This document shows positions 23,412 through 31,621 of a stretch of 32,466 bases of DNA, piece after piece. This DNA comes from Gammaproteobacteria bacterium (GTDB lineage Bacteria > Pseudomonadota > Gammaproteobacteria > Arenicellales > CAJQKF01), in assembly GCA_030429665.1 (NCBI GenBank), contig JAUIEZ010000050.1, positions 1-32,466 on the forward strand, read 5' to 3'. Below the pieces are notes generated by a model. It ran no database searches, was not told where the DNA came from, and worked only from the letters and a program-made list of their open reading frames with translations. Position numbers and translations under genes: made by a program. Every line of letters begins with the position of its first letter. Position 1 is the first letter of the stretch.

Positions 23412-24491
23412 TTGACGTCGAATTCCTACCTGCGCATTTCGAACCTGTCGAAAAAATTCGGTGAGTTCGAGGCGCTCAAGAATATCTCGCTGGATGTTTA
23501 CGAAAGCGAGTTCGTCTGCTTCCTTGGACCGTCCGGGTGCGGCAAGACCACGCTGCTGAGGGCCATCGCGGGCCTCGACATCCAGACCACCGGCCGTATC
23601 GAGCAGGCCGGCAAGGATATATCGGCGCTGCCTCCGTCGGAGCGCGACTTCGGCATCGTGTTCCAGTCCTACGCGCTGTTTCCCAACCTCACGGTGGAAC
23701 GCAACGTGGCGTTCGGCCTGGAGAACCGCGGCATGGCGCGAGCGAAGATCCGCGAACGCGTCACCGAATTGCTCGACGTGGTCGGATTGCCCGACCAGGG
23801 GCGCAAGTACCCGGCCCAGTTGTCGGGCGGCCAGCAGCAGCGCGTTGCACTGGCTCGCGCCCTGGCGACGTCGCCCGGATTACTGCTTCTCGACGAGCCG
23901 TTGAGCGCGCTCGACGCGCGGGTTCGCGCGCGGCTTCGTCTCGAGATCAAGCAACTGCAGCAGAAACTCAAGGTCACCACCATCATGGTGACCCATGACC
24001 AGGAGGAGGCGCTGACCATGGCGGACCGTATCGTCGTCATGGACCACGGCGTGATCCGGCAGGTCGGCGCGCCGCGGGACATCTATGCCGCGCCCTCCTC
24101 GGCGTTTGTCGCCGATTTCATCGGCACGATGAATTTCCTCGCCGGCCGGGTCGCCGGCGACGGCGTGGTGGAGGTTCGAGGCACGCCGTTCAGGTGCGAT
24201 ACCGCCGATATACCCCCGGGCGAGGAGGTGACGTTATCGATTCGCCCCGAGGACGTCATCCTCTGCAACGGTGATGCCGACGTCGTCAACGGCCTGGACA
24301 CGGTGGTGCGATACGTCGAATTTCTCGGCCCGTTCTGCCGCGTAGGCCTGGCCAGCGACGTGTTCGAGGACGGCGAAGTATGCGCCGACCTGTCGAGCAA
24401 CATGATGCGCGAACGCACCATCGAACAGGACGCGCCGCTCAAGGTGCGATTCCCGGAGAACCTGGTGCGCGTGTTTCCGGCGCGGAGTTGA
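23412..24491 (+). CDS. ABC transporter ATP-binding protein (phosphonate/iron-type)
   Basis: A 359-residue importer ATPase. Walker A GPSGCGKTT, Q-loop VFQSYALFPN, signature LSGGQQQR, Walker B LLLLDEP, D-loop SALDA and H-loop MVTHD are all intact. A C-terminal TOBE-type domain (about 240-355) follows. The start is TTG at 23412, just after GCGAAGG; no ATG is close by. The stop overlaps the region of the permease start. With its neighbours it makes the 2-aminoethylphosphonate-type importer. Confidence 0.9.
   Translation: MTSNSYLRISNLSKKFGEFEALKNISLDVYESEFVCFLGPSGCGKTTLLRAIAGLDIQTTGRIEQAGKDISALPPSERDFGIVFQSYALFPNLTVERNVAFGLENRGMARAKIRERVTELLDVVGLPDQGRKYPAQLSGGQQQRVALARALATSPGLLLLDEPLSALDARVRARLRLEIKQLQQKLKVTTIMVTHDQEEALTMADRIVVMDHGVIRQVGAPRDIYAAPSSAFVADFIGTMNFLAGRVAGDGVVEVRGTPFRCDTADIPPGEEVTLSIRPEDVILCNGDADVVNGLDTVVRYVEFLGPFCRVGLASDVFEDGEVCADLSSNMMRERTIEQDAPLKVRFPENLVRVFPARS
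24483..24487 (+). promoter_or_regulatory. Ribosome site that decides the permease start
   Basis: CGGAG at 24483-24487 stands 9 nt before GTG 24497. The only other nearby candidate, TTG 24488, touches the site directly and is too close to it. Confidence 0.5.
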
Positions 24492-24496
24492 CGAAC

Positions 24497-26200
24497 GTGG
24501 CGGCAAACGCGCAATCGCTGTCCGAGGCCATCGTCAAGCCGCGCTTGTCGCGAGACGACTGGATCATGCGCGCGAGCATGATCGTCATCGGCGCCTTCCT
24601 GCTGGTGGCGGTGGTGTTGCCGCTGTACAGCATGATGTCCAAGAGCATGGAGAACAAGGACGGCGCGTTCATCGGACTGGCGAATTTTTACGAGTACTTT
24701 TCCACTCCGTCATTATTCCTTTCCGGGGTCAACAGCCTGTGGGTCGCCGCGCTGGTAACGGTTATCGTCCTGGTTACGGCATTCGTCTACGCCTATGCGC
24801 TGACTCGTACCTGCATGCCTTTCAAGTGGTTCTTCCGCCTGGTCGCGGTCATTCCGCTGCTCGCGCCGTCGTTGCTCAGCGGAATCTCCCTGGTCTACTG
24901 GTTCGGCAACCAGGGCGTCGCCAAGGAGCTGTTGATGGGAGAGTCGATTTACGGGCCGATCGGGATCGTCATCGGTTCCGCCTACTGGGTGTTCCCGCAC
25001 GCGTTGATGATCGTCATCACTGCGCTGTCGATCACCGACGCGCGGCTGTACGAGGCGGCGGCGGCGCTGCGCACCAGCGCAATACGGACGTTTTTCACCG
25101 TGACGCTGCCGGGCTGCAAGTACGGATTGATCAGCGCCGGGTTCGTGGTGTTCATCCTCGTGTTCACCGACTTCGGCGTGCCCAAGGTCATCGGCGGCAA
25201 TTTCAACATGCTGGCCACCGACATTTACAAGCAGGTCATCGGCCAGCAGAATTTCCAGATGGGCGCTGTAGTGTCTGTCGTGTTGCTGGTGCCCGCGGTG
25301 ATTGCGTTCGGCGTGGACCGGCTGGTCCAGAAAAAGCAGGTGGCCTTGTTGTCGGCGCGCGCAGTGCCGTTGGAGCCGAAACCCAATCGGCGCGTCGACA
25401 TGCTGATGCTCGCGTTCTGCTCGTTCGTTGCGCTCCTGATCCTGCTCATGATCGGCATGGCGCAGTATGCCGCGATCATCAAGTTCTGGCCGTACAACCT
25501 GACCCTGACGCTGCACAATTACAATTTCGACCTCGCCAACGGCGGCGGTTGGGATGCGTATTTCAACTCGGTCAAGATGGCGACCTACACGGCGGTGTTC
25601 GGTACGCTGATCGTTTTCTTCGGCGCCTACCTGGTGGAGAAGGGCCGGGGCTTCAATGTCGGGCGCAACGTGTTTCACGGCTTCGCCATGCTGCCGCTGG
25701 CGGTGCCGGGGATGGTTCTCGGATTGTCCTACATATTCTTTTTCAACAATCCGTCGAACCCGTTCAACTTCATCTACGGCACCATGATCATCCTGGTGGT
25801 GTCGACCGTCGCGCACTTCTACACGGTGAGTCACCTGACCGCGGTCACCGCGCTCAAGCAGATGGACGCCGAGTTCGAGTCGGTGGCCGCCTCGCTCAAG
25901 ACACCGTTTTACAAGACGTTCCTGAAAGTCACGGTGCCGGTGTGCCTGCCAGCGACCATGGACATATTCATCTACCTCTTCCTGAATGCCATGACCACGG
26001 TGTCGGCGGTGGTGTTCATCTACTCCACCGACACCCAGCTTGCCTCGGTGGCGGTGCTCAACATGGACGACCAGGGCGAGTTGTCGTTCGCCGCGGCCAT
26101 GGCGATGATGATCGCCTATACCTGCGCCGGGGCGCGCCTCCTGCACTTGCTGCTGACTCGCGGCGTCATGCGCTCCAGCCAGGCGTGGCGGCAGCGCTGA
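24497..26200 (+). CDS. Fused ABC transporter permease (2-aminoethylphosphonate-type)
   Basis: A 567-residue inner-membrane protein with about 12 helices, consisting of two permease halves in one chain. Each half has an EAA-type loop that docks to the ATPase: YEAAAALRTSAIRTFFTVTLPGCK in the first half and FESVAASLKTPFYKTFLKVTVPVC in the second. This two-in-one layout is typical of ferric ion and PhnV2-type permeases. GTG at 24497 is chosen from the ribosome site; it starts 5 nt after the ATPase stop. Confidence 0.9.
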   Translation: MAANAQSLSEAIVKPRLSRDDWIMRASMIVIGAFLLVAVVLPLYSMMSKSMENKDGAFIGLANFYEYFSTPSLFLSGVNSLWVAALVTVIVLVTAFVYAYALTRTCMPFKWFFRLVAVIPLLAPSLLSGISLVYWFGNQGVAKELLMGESIYGPIGIVIGSAYWVFPHALMIVITALSITDARLYEAAAALRTSAIRTFFTVTLPGCKYGLISAGFVVFILVFTDFGVPKVIGGNFNMLATDIYKQVIGQQNFQMGAVVSVVLLVPAVIAFGVDRLVQKKQVALLSARAVPLEPKPNRRVDMLMLAFCSFVALLILLMIGMAQYAAIIKFWPYNLTLTLHNYNFDLANGGGWDAYFNSVKMATYTAVFGTLIVFFGAYLVEKGRGFNVGRNVFHGFAMLPLAVPGMVLGLSYIFFFNNPSNPFNFIYGTMIILVVSTVAHFYTVSHLTAVTALKQMDAEFESVAASLKTPFYKTFLKVTVPVCLPATMDIFIYLFLNAMTTVSAVVFIYSTDTQLASVAVLNMDDQGELSFAAAMAMMIAYTCAGARLLHLLLTRGVMRSSQAWRQR

Positions 26201-26255
26201 AACGTCGAAATATCGCCGCGACGGCTTCGATGCGATCGGTGGAGGTACGACTCGA

Positions 26256-27104
26256 GTGAACGTGCCCATGAGCATCGAGACCTGCCGTGGCATCTCCGCC
26301 GGCGGATTTCACGACCTCTCCTACGTTCGCTGGGGGAACCCGGACAACCCGCGCGTCGTGGTGTGCGTTCACGGTCTGACGCGCAACGCGCGTGATTTCG
26401 ACGTCATTGCCGAACGCCTCTCGGCCGATTATCGCGTGATCTGCCCGGACGTGGTCGGCCGGGGCAACAGCGGTTGGCTGGCCGACAAGTCCGCGTACCA
26501 GTACGCGCAATACCTCGCCGACATGGCCGTGGTGCTGGCCCACGCACGCGCCGAATCGATCGACTGGATCGGCACCTCGATGGGGGGACTGATCGGCATG
26601 ATCATGGCAGCGCAGCCGGGAACGCCGATCCGGCAGTTGGTCCTAAACGACGTGGGGCCCTTCCTGCCGCTGGCCGCCCTGGAGCGTATCGGCGAATACG
26701 TGGGCAGCAACATGACGTTTCCGGACCTGGACGCCATGGAGCGTCACCTGCGCGGGATCTCCGAAGGCTTCGGCTCGCTCACCGACGAACAATGGCGCCA
26801 CCTTTGCGTGCACGGCGCGCGACCAAGCGACGGCGGCGTCGAGTATCGCTATGACCCGGGCATTCGAACCGGTTTCGACACGCTCGACGCCGACGTGGAT
26901 CTGTGGGCGATATGGGCCGGCGTGACGCAGGACGTCCTGGTGTTGAGGGGCACCGAATCCGACCTGCTAACCGCCGAGACCGCGGCGCGCATGACAGAGC
27001 GCCCGGCGCCGACGAAGATCGTGGAGTTTCCCGGCGTCGGGCACGCGCCGATGCTGATGAGCGATGAGCAGGTCGGGAGCGTCGTGCGCTGGCTGGCGCC
27101 GTGA
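26256..27104 (+). CDS. Alpha/beta hydrolase
   Basis: A 282-residue alpha/beta-hydrolase-fold protein. VVCVHGLTRNARDFDVIAERL holds the oxyanion-hole HG, IGTSMGG holds nucleophile Ser108, an acidic residue follows in LRGTESDLL, and His is in FPGVGHAPM. There is no signal peptide. GGAGG lies about 10 nt before the GTG at 26256; an ATG at 26268 is an alternative. It follows the permease by 55 nt in the same direction and may belong to the transport operon. The reaction is not known and it is not a phosphonate-cleaving enzyme by family; it may cleave an ester or amide linked to the imported compound. Confidence 0.85.
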   Translation: MNVPMSIETCRGISAGGFHDLSYVRWGNPDNPRVVVCVHGLTRNARDFDVIAERLSADYRVICPDVVGRGNSGWLADKSAYQYAQYLADMAVVLAHARAESIDWIGTSMGGLIGMIMAAQPGTPIRQLVLNDVGPFLPLAALERIGEYVGSNMTFPDLDAMERHLRGISEGFGSLTDEQWRHLCVHGARPSDGGVEYRYDPGIRTGFDTLDADVDLWAIWAGVTQDVLVLRGTESDLLTAETAARMTERPAPTKIVEFPGVGHAPMLMSDEQVGSVVRWLAP

Positions 27105-27151
27105 GCCGCCCGATTCGAGGCGACCGGCGGTTCCGACCTTGAGGGACGACG

Positions 27152-28120
27152 TCAGCGCGGCGCCAGGCCCTTGCCCACGCGATCGAAATCTTCCTGCGCC
27201 GTCTGTGCCTCGTCGAGAATCCAGCTGATGAAGGCGGCAATGGGCGCTTCGTTTTCGCGGCCCTTTTGGCATACCACGTAGTACGCCACGTTAGAGGGGC
27301 TGAATACGTTGAAGAGCTTGACCAGGCGGCCGGCGGCGAGATCGTCGGCCACGTGGGCGCTTCGCGCCAGGGCGATGCCCTGGTCGTCGATGGCGGCCTG
27401 CACCGCCATGCCGGTATCGGGAAAGCGGGTGCCCGGCGGCAGCGACTTGATCTCGACGCCGGCGTCGCGAAACCAGTCGCGCCAACGCGGGCAAATGTCC
27501 GTGCTGTGGCGGTAGAGCAGGGGGTAGTCGAGCAGATCCTCGGGTTTATCCGGCATCTTCGCGCGCTCGAGAAAGCGCGGCGAGCACACCGGGAATACGT
27601 ACTCGCGCAGCAACAGCCGGGTGTAAAGGTCCGGCCAGTTGCCAAGGCCCAGGCGGATGGCCACGTCCACGTTGGCATGCTGCAGGTCCACCATGTCGTC
27701 GGAGGTGCTGATCCACACGTCGAGGTTGCGGTGACCCGCCTTGAGCCGACCCAGCCGCGGTACCAGCCACTTGACAGCGAAGGACGTCACCATGGAGATC
27801 CGCAACGCGGCGCTTTCTTTCTGCCGATGGAGTTCGCCCAGCGTCTTGTCGAGCTTTTCGAGGAACTCGCGTACAACCGGCGCCAGCGCCTGGCCGGCCT
27901 CCGTGAGCACCAGGTTTCGGCCGCGGCGGTCGAACAGCTTGACCTTCCAGATATCCTCGGCGTGCTTGATCTGGTGGCTGATGGCGCTTTGGGTGACGAA
28001 CAACTCCTCCGCGGCGCGCGTATAGCTCAGGTGACGTGCTGCGGATTCCAGCGCCCGGAGGGAGGCCGTGGGCGGCAGGCGGACGCTCATCGCGAGGTCC
28101 GGATTTGCCGACCCAACCAT
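27152..28120 (-). CDS. LysR-family transcriptional regulator (GcvA-like)
   Basis: A 322-residue LysR regulator. The N-terminal HTH (SLRALESAARHLSYTRAAEELFVTQSAISHQIKHAED) is close to the GcvA group, and LFDRRGRNLVLTEAG closes the winged helix. Residues from about 105 form the two-lobe co-inducer domain (ISMVTSFAVKWLVPRL...). The ATG at 28120 has GAGGA seven bases upstream. It is convergent with the alpha/beta hydrolase and divergent from the small-protein/DUF1127 pair. It could control either the phosphonate-type importer or its divergent neighbours. Confidence 0.9.
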   Translation of the reverse strand: MVGSANPDLAMSVRLPPTASLRALESAARHLSYTRAAEELFVTQSAISHQIKHAEDIWKVKLFDRRGRNLVLTEAGQALAPVVREFLEKLDKTLGELHRQKESAALRISMVTSFAVKWLVPRLGRLKAGHRNLDVWISTSDDMVDLQHANVDVAIRLGLGNWPDLYTRLLLREYVFPVCSPRFLERAKMPDKPEDLLDYPLLYRHSTDICPRWRDWFRDAGVEIKSLPPGTRFPDTGMAVQAAIDDQGIALARSAHVADDLAAGRLVKLFNVFSPSNVAYYVVCQKGRENEAPIAAFISWILDEAQTAQEDFDRVGKGLAPR

Positions 28121-28156
28121 GAAGAATTCCTCATGGTTCGGATGACGAGAATTCGT

Positions 28157-28185
28157 TTGTGGTGCGCTGCAACAAACACTATATT
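28157..28185 (+). promoter_or_regulatory. Candidate promoter for the small protein/DUF1127 pair
   Basis: TTGTGG (28157-28162), a 17-bp spacer and TATATT (28180-28185) form a moderate sigma70 promoter. A perfect palindrome TTGAATTCAA follows at 28227-28236, inside the expected leader, and could bind the divergent LysR protein or another regulator. Confidence 0.4.
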
Positions 28186-28258
28186 GAGTTCACTGGGTGA
28201 TGCTGGGCGTCATCCCGATTTTATTCTTGAATTCAAAGTATAAACGAGGTTTGTGAAA

Positions 28259-28342
28259 ATGGTGCTCGAAATGCACACGCGGGTTGGACTGGCGTTCATC
28301 GCTGCCGTCTCCGTGCTCACCCTGTTGGTGGCCGTACTATAG
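28259..28342 (+). CDS. 27-residue single-helix membrane peptide
   Basis: ATG at 28259, with GAGG nine bases upstream, encodes MVLEMHTRVGLAFIAAVSVL followed by TLLVAVL and a stop. After a short polar head the rest is one membrane-spanning stretch. It ends 31 nt before the DUF1127 gene. I know no named family; the ribosome site and clean helix argue that it is translated. Confidence 0.5.
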   Translation: MVLEMHTRVGLAFIAAVSVLTLLVAVL

Positions 28343-28373
28343 CCGATTACTCATTGCTCACAGGAGAAACAAA

Positions 28374-28649
28374 ATGCGTGAAAAAGTCATCAATTTGAGA
28401 AACGACGCCACTGCGCCCGTCACCGGTCTTCGCAAGCTGGTGGAGGCGTTCAAGAACTGGAATACGCGCCGCCTCGCGAAGGCCGAGCTGCGGGCGATGC
28501 CGAACTATCTGCTCAACGACATCGGCATCCGTCGCGAACTGATCGACCAGTACGTGGACGGTGCGCTTCCGCGTCGCGTGGCGAGCGTGGTTGAGCTGGA
28601 CTGCAAAGCCGGCGTCACTCGCGCCAACGGCGAGGCGAAAGCCGCCTGA
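28374..28649 (+). CDS. DUF1127-family small protein
   Basis: A 91-residue protein with the DUF1127 (YjiS-like) core: FKNWNTRRLAKAELRAMPNYLLNDIGIRRELID. The family is small, basic and arginine-rich; members studied in alphaproteobacteria have been linked to RNA binding and stress or phosphate metabolism, though the role here is unknown. AGGAGA lies upstream of the ATG at 28374, which is well placed. An upstream in-frame extension would remove this site and is not supported. It is followed at once by a strong terminator. Confidence 0.88.
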   Translation: MREKVINLRNDATAPVTGLRKLVEAFKNWNTRRLAKAELRAMPNYLLNDIGIRRELIDQYVDGALPRRVASVVELDCKAGVTRANGEAKAA

Positions 28650-28651
28650 TC

Positions 28652-28689
28652 CAACGTAAGAGGCCCGCATAGCCGGGCCTCTTACGTTG
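28652..28689. terminator. Perfect bidirectional terminator hairpin
   Basis: CAACGTAAGAGGCCCG (28652-28667) and CGGGCCTCTTACGTTG (28674-28689) form a perfect 16-bp stem with loop CATAGC. It begins 2 nt after the DUF1127 stop and lies between two convergent genes. A T-run is weak on both sides, but the stem is very stable. Confidence 0.85.
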
Positions 28690-28709
28690 TGGGAGCGCCG
28701 CAATGGTGC

Positions 28710-29606
28710 TCATTGCGCCCGACGAACGGCGACCCGCTCGCGCCAGGCGATGTACAACCCCGACGCGGCGATCAATCCAATGCCCGCCATTGTCGTCGCC
28801 GCCGGAACCTCTCCCCAGACGAGCAGACCGAACAGCGTGGCCCACGCCAGCGCCGAGTACTCATAGGGCGCCACGACGCTCACCGGACCCACGGCGAACG
28901 CCTGGGTGAGCAGGAAATGTCCCGCCAGGGCAAGTGCCGAGGCGAGCAGCAGCACGCAGAACTGCAGTCCTGTCATGTCCTGCCAGAACCACGGCAATAT
29001 CAGGGTGTACCCCACCGCCGCGCCCAGGTTGAAATTGAACACCAGGGAAAACGTGGATTCCGTGCTCGACATCCAGCGGCCGAGCAGGACCATCGCGCAG
29101 TATAGAAGGCTCGCGGCGAGGACCAGCAGGATCTGCGGCTCGAACGAGTCGGCGCCCGGGCGGGTCACCACCAGCACCCCCGCGAAGCCGACGATCACCG
29201 CGCCCCAGCGATGCGGTCCGACACGTTCGCCGAAGAACACCGTCGAGCCGATGGTGATCAGGAACACCGAGCAGAAAAACACCGCGGTGGCATCGGCGAG
29301 TGGAATGCGCTTGAGCGCAACGAAAAATGCCAGCGGCGCCAGCATTCCGACGCCGGCGCGAAGCAGGTGATGCAACGGCCGCCGCGTGATCAGCGCGCTT
29401 GCACCGCCGCGATTCCAGATCCAGGCGGTCATCACCAACAGCAGGATCCAGCTTCGCACCGCGACCAGGTGTACGACCGACATGCCGTCGAGCACCAGCC
29501 AGCGCACAGTGGCATCCATGGCGGACAGGCAGAATATGCCCGAAACCATGAGCAAGATGCCGCGCTGGGCCGTTCCCCGCGCGCCCGTGTACGAGTCAGC
29601 GACCAA
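28710..29606 (-). CDS. EamA/DMT-family transporter
   Basis: A 298-residue membrane protein with ten hydrophobic helices arranged as two EamA halves (about 15-145 and 160-290). Strings such as LADATAVFFCSVFLITIGSTVFFGERVG and VSVVAPYEYSALAWATLFGLLVWGE are the conserved fourth-helix regions of each half. The family exports amino acids, metabolites or drugs. TTG at 29606 is preceded by GAGGG with 8 nt between and overlaps the end of the gamma-glutamyltransferase gene, so translation is probably coupled. Confidence 0.87.
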   Translation of the reverse strand: MVADSYTGARGTAQRGILLMVSGIFCLSAMDATVRWLVLDGMSVVHLVAVRSWILLLVMTAWIWNRGGASALITRRPLHHLLRAGVGMLAPLAFFVALKRIPLADATAVFFCSVFLITIGSTVFFGERVGPHRWGAVIVGFAGVLVVTRPGADSFEPQILLVLAASLLYCAMVLLGRWMSSTESTFSLVFNFNLGAAVGYTLILPWFWQDMTGLQFCVLLLASALALAGHFLLTQAFAVGPVSVVAPYEYSALAWATLFGLLVWGEVPAATTMAGIGLIAASGLYIAWRERVAVRRAQ

Positions 29607-31350
29607 GTGCCACGCCCTCGCGGCGCGGGTCCGCGCCGCCGGACAGTCGGCCGTCCTCGCCGATCGCGATCACGTGCAATCCGCTGTTCATGTCGCCGAT
29701 GTCGATCTCGTGTCCCATCGACTCGAGCGCGTCTCGCAATGACTCCAGGCCGGTATCTTTCTCCAGCTCGGTCGCCCCATTGCGGTTGCCGAAATGGCCC
29801 GCGGCAACGGCCGTCTGTGGATTCATGCCATGATCCAGGATGGCGACGACGGCGTTGGCGACGTAGCCGATAATGCGGCTGCCGCCAGGGGAGCCGGCAA
29901 CCAGGACGGGGCGCCCGTCCGCGTCGAAAACGATGGTCGGCGCCATGGAGCTGCGCGGCCGCTTGCCGGGCTCGATGCGGTTGGCCACCGCCACGCCGTC
30001 GACCGACGCCACGGGCGAGAAGTCGGTGAGCTCGTTGTTGAGCAGGAAGCCGCGTGTCATCAGGCGGCTTCCGAAGCCCGATTCGATGGTGGTGGTCAGC
30101 GACAGGGCGTTGCCGTAGCGGTCGACGATGCTCACATGGCTGGTACCGGCGAGTTCGGCGTGAAGATCGGGCGCCGGACGCTCCGACGCGTCCAGTCGCG
30201 GCGGCTGTCCGGCCGCCGCCTCCGGCATCGCGCTGCCGGCGTCGATGAGCGCCGCGCGCCGGCGCAGGTAGGCGGGGTCGAGAAGTCCGGCTATGGGTAC
30301 CGGGACAAAGTCGCTATCGGCCATGTAGGCGGCGCGGTCGGCGTACGCCAGCTTCGAGGCTTCCGCGATCCGGTGTACTTCGTCCGCGTCGAACTCGCCT
30401 TCGCCGGGGGCAAAAGTGCCCACCATGCCGACGATCTGTCCCACGGTGAGGCCGCCGGAACTCGGCGGACCCATGCCGCATACGCGCCAGGCGCGAAACG
30501 GCGCGCACACCGGCGGCCGTTCGACGACTTCGTAGGCGGCGAGATCCGACAACGCGATGGAGCCAGGGCGTCTGGCGTTGACCGTGTCGACGATATCCCG
30601 GGCGATCTCGCCGGAGTAGAACGGTGCCGAGCCCTCGGTGGCGATGGTCTCGAGCGTGACCGCGAACGCCGGGTTCGTGAGCGTGGCGCCCGCCGCCAGC
30701 GGATTGCCGGCGGCGTCAAAGAAATATTGCCGCGTGGTTTCGAAATCGGTGAGACCGCGGTCTGCCGCCTCGGCAATGGATGCGGCCATGCGCGGGGAGA
30801 CGGTGAAACCGTTGCGGGCGAGTTCGATGGCGGGAGCGAGCAGTGCCGCCCAGTCTTCACGTCCGAAGCGGCGGTGCGCCTCCTCCATCAGTTTCAGGGT
30901 ACCCGGGACGCCGACCGACCCGCCGCCGGTGATTCGCTGCCACCAGGGCAGCGGGTCGCCCGCGTCGTCCAGGAAACGGTCCGGCTCGATCGCCATGGGC
31001 GCCGTCTCGCGACCGTCGAGGGTGTGGAGCGACTCGTTCCCGGCGTCGTAGTAGAGCAGGAAGGCGCCGCCGCCCAGTCCGGACGACTGGGGCTCGACGA
31101 GGTTGAGCACCATCTGCGTCGCGACTGCCGCGTCCATGGCGGTGCCGCCGCGCGCGAGGACGTCGTAGCCGGCCCGGGCCGCGACCGGGTGGGCGGCGAC
31201 GATCATGAATTCCGCGGCCTCGATGGGCGCCTTGTTTTCCCGTGAGTATCCGCGCTCCGGTTGCATGGACTCGGACGTCGAGACGGCGGCCGGCCACGCC
31301 GGGCCGCAGAGCAGGGCGAGCGGGACCGCCAGTGAAATGATGGTCTTCAT
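29596..31350 (-). CDS. ggt: Gamma-glutamyltransferase (gamma-glutamyltranspeptidase)
   Basis: A 584-residue periplasmic N-terminal nucleophile hydrolase. Residues 1 to about 21 form the signal peptide (PLALLCGPAWPAA). The enzyme cleaves itself before Thr403 in AGTSHVSIVDRYGNALSLTTT; that Thr is the nucleophile that takes the gamma-glutamyl group from glutathione or related compounds. The large-subunit hallmark PQSSGLGGGAFLLYYD and the C-terminal GSPGGSRI are present. AGAGG precedes the ATG. The coupled EamA transporter downstream suggests turnover or export of a glutathione-type or amino acid product. Confidence 0.93.
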   Translation of the reverse strand: MKTIISLAVPLALLCGPAWPAAVSTSESMQPERGYSRENKAPIEAAEFMIVAAHPVAARAGYDVLARGGTAMDAAVATQMVLNLVEPQSSGLGGGAFLLYYDAGNESLHTLDGRETAPMAIEPDRFLDDAGDPLPWWQRITGGGSVGVPGTLKLMEEAHRRFGREDWAALLAPAIELARNGFTVSPRMAASIAEAADRGLTDFETTRQYFFDAAGNPLAAGATLTNPAFAVTLETIATEGSAPFYSGEIARDIVDTVNARRPGSIALSDLAAYEVVERPPVCAPFRAWRVCGMGPPSSGGLTVGQIVGMVGTFAPGEGEFDADEVHRIAEASKLAYADRAAYMADSDFVPVPIAGLLDPAYLRRRAALIDAGSAMPEAAAGQPPRLDASERPAPDLHAELAGTSHVSIVDRYGNALSLTTTIESGFGSRLMTRGFLLNNELTDFSPVASVDGVAVANRIEPGKRPRSSMAPTIVFDADGRPVLVAGSPGGSRIIGYVANAVVAILDHGMNPQTAVAAGHFGNRNGATELEKDTGLESLRDALESMGHEIDIGDMNSGLHVIAIGEDGRLSGGADPRREGVALGR

Positions 31351-31402
31351 GAAAGCCTCTAAGCGTGGATCGTTGGGCGGTGCATGGGTCGACGCGCGCT
31401 CT

Positions 31403-31416
31403 TGCCATGTTAGAAT
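31403..31416 (+). promoter_or_regulatory. Candidate extended -10 promoter for minC
   Basis: TGTTAGAAT (31408-31416) has the TGN extended motif in front of a good -10. The -35 region is poor (TCGACG, 31389-31394). About 200 nt of leader would precede minC. The same region contains the start of the divergent ggt gene. Confidence 0.4.
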
Positions 31417-31621
31417 TCGCGCGGTCTGAAACGGTCGCGTTTCCCCGATCTCCCGCGAGCACTTCCTGGCCGGGCATCCTCGGCAGTGACCGCGTACGTG
31501 CGAAGGAGACGCCGTCCAACGAAAGGATTCTCGGCCATCTGCCCGGACCGTGCAATGAGCGGACGCCGCCGTCGGATCGCGTACCGGGCGAGGGTCCTTA
31601 CTCGTTTTTCACCCAATCTCG

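Noticed and set aside
24713-26293. Long open frames on both strands over the fused permease gene
   Set aside because: Their products are His/Arg/Asp-rich with no membrane helices or domains, typical of alternate frames of GC-rich code.
29794-31245. Long forward frame over ggt
   Set aside because: Antisense shadow; the ggt product is complete with catalytic Thr.
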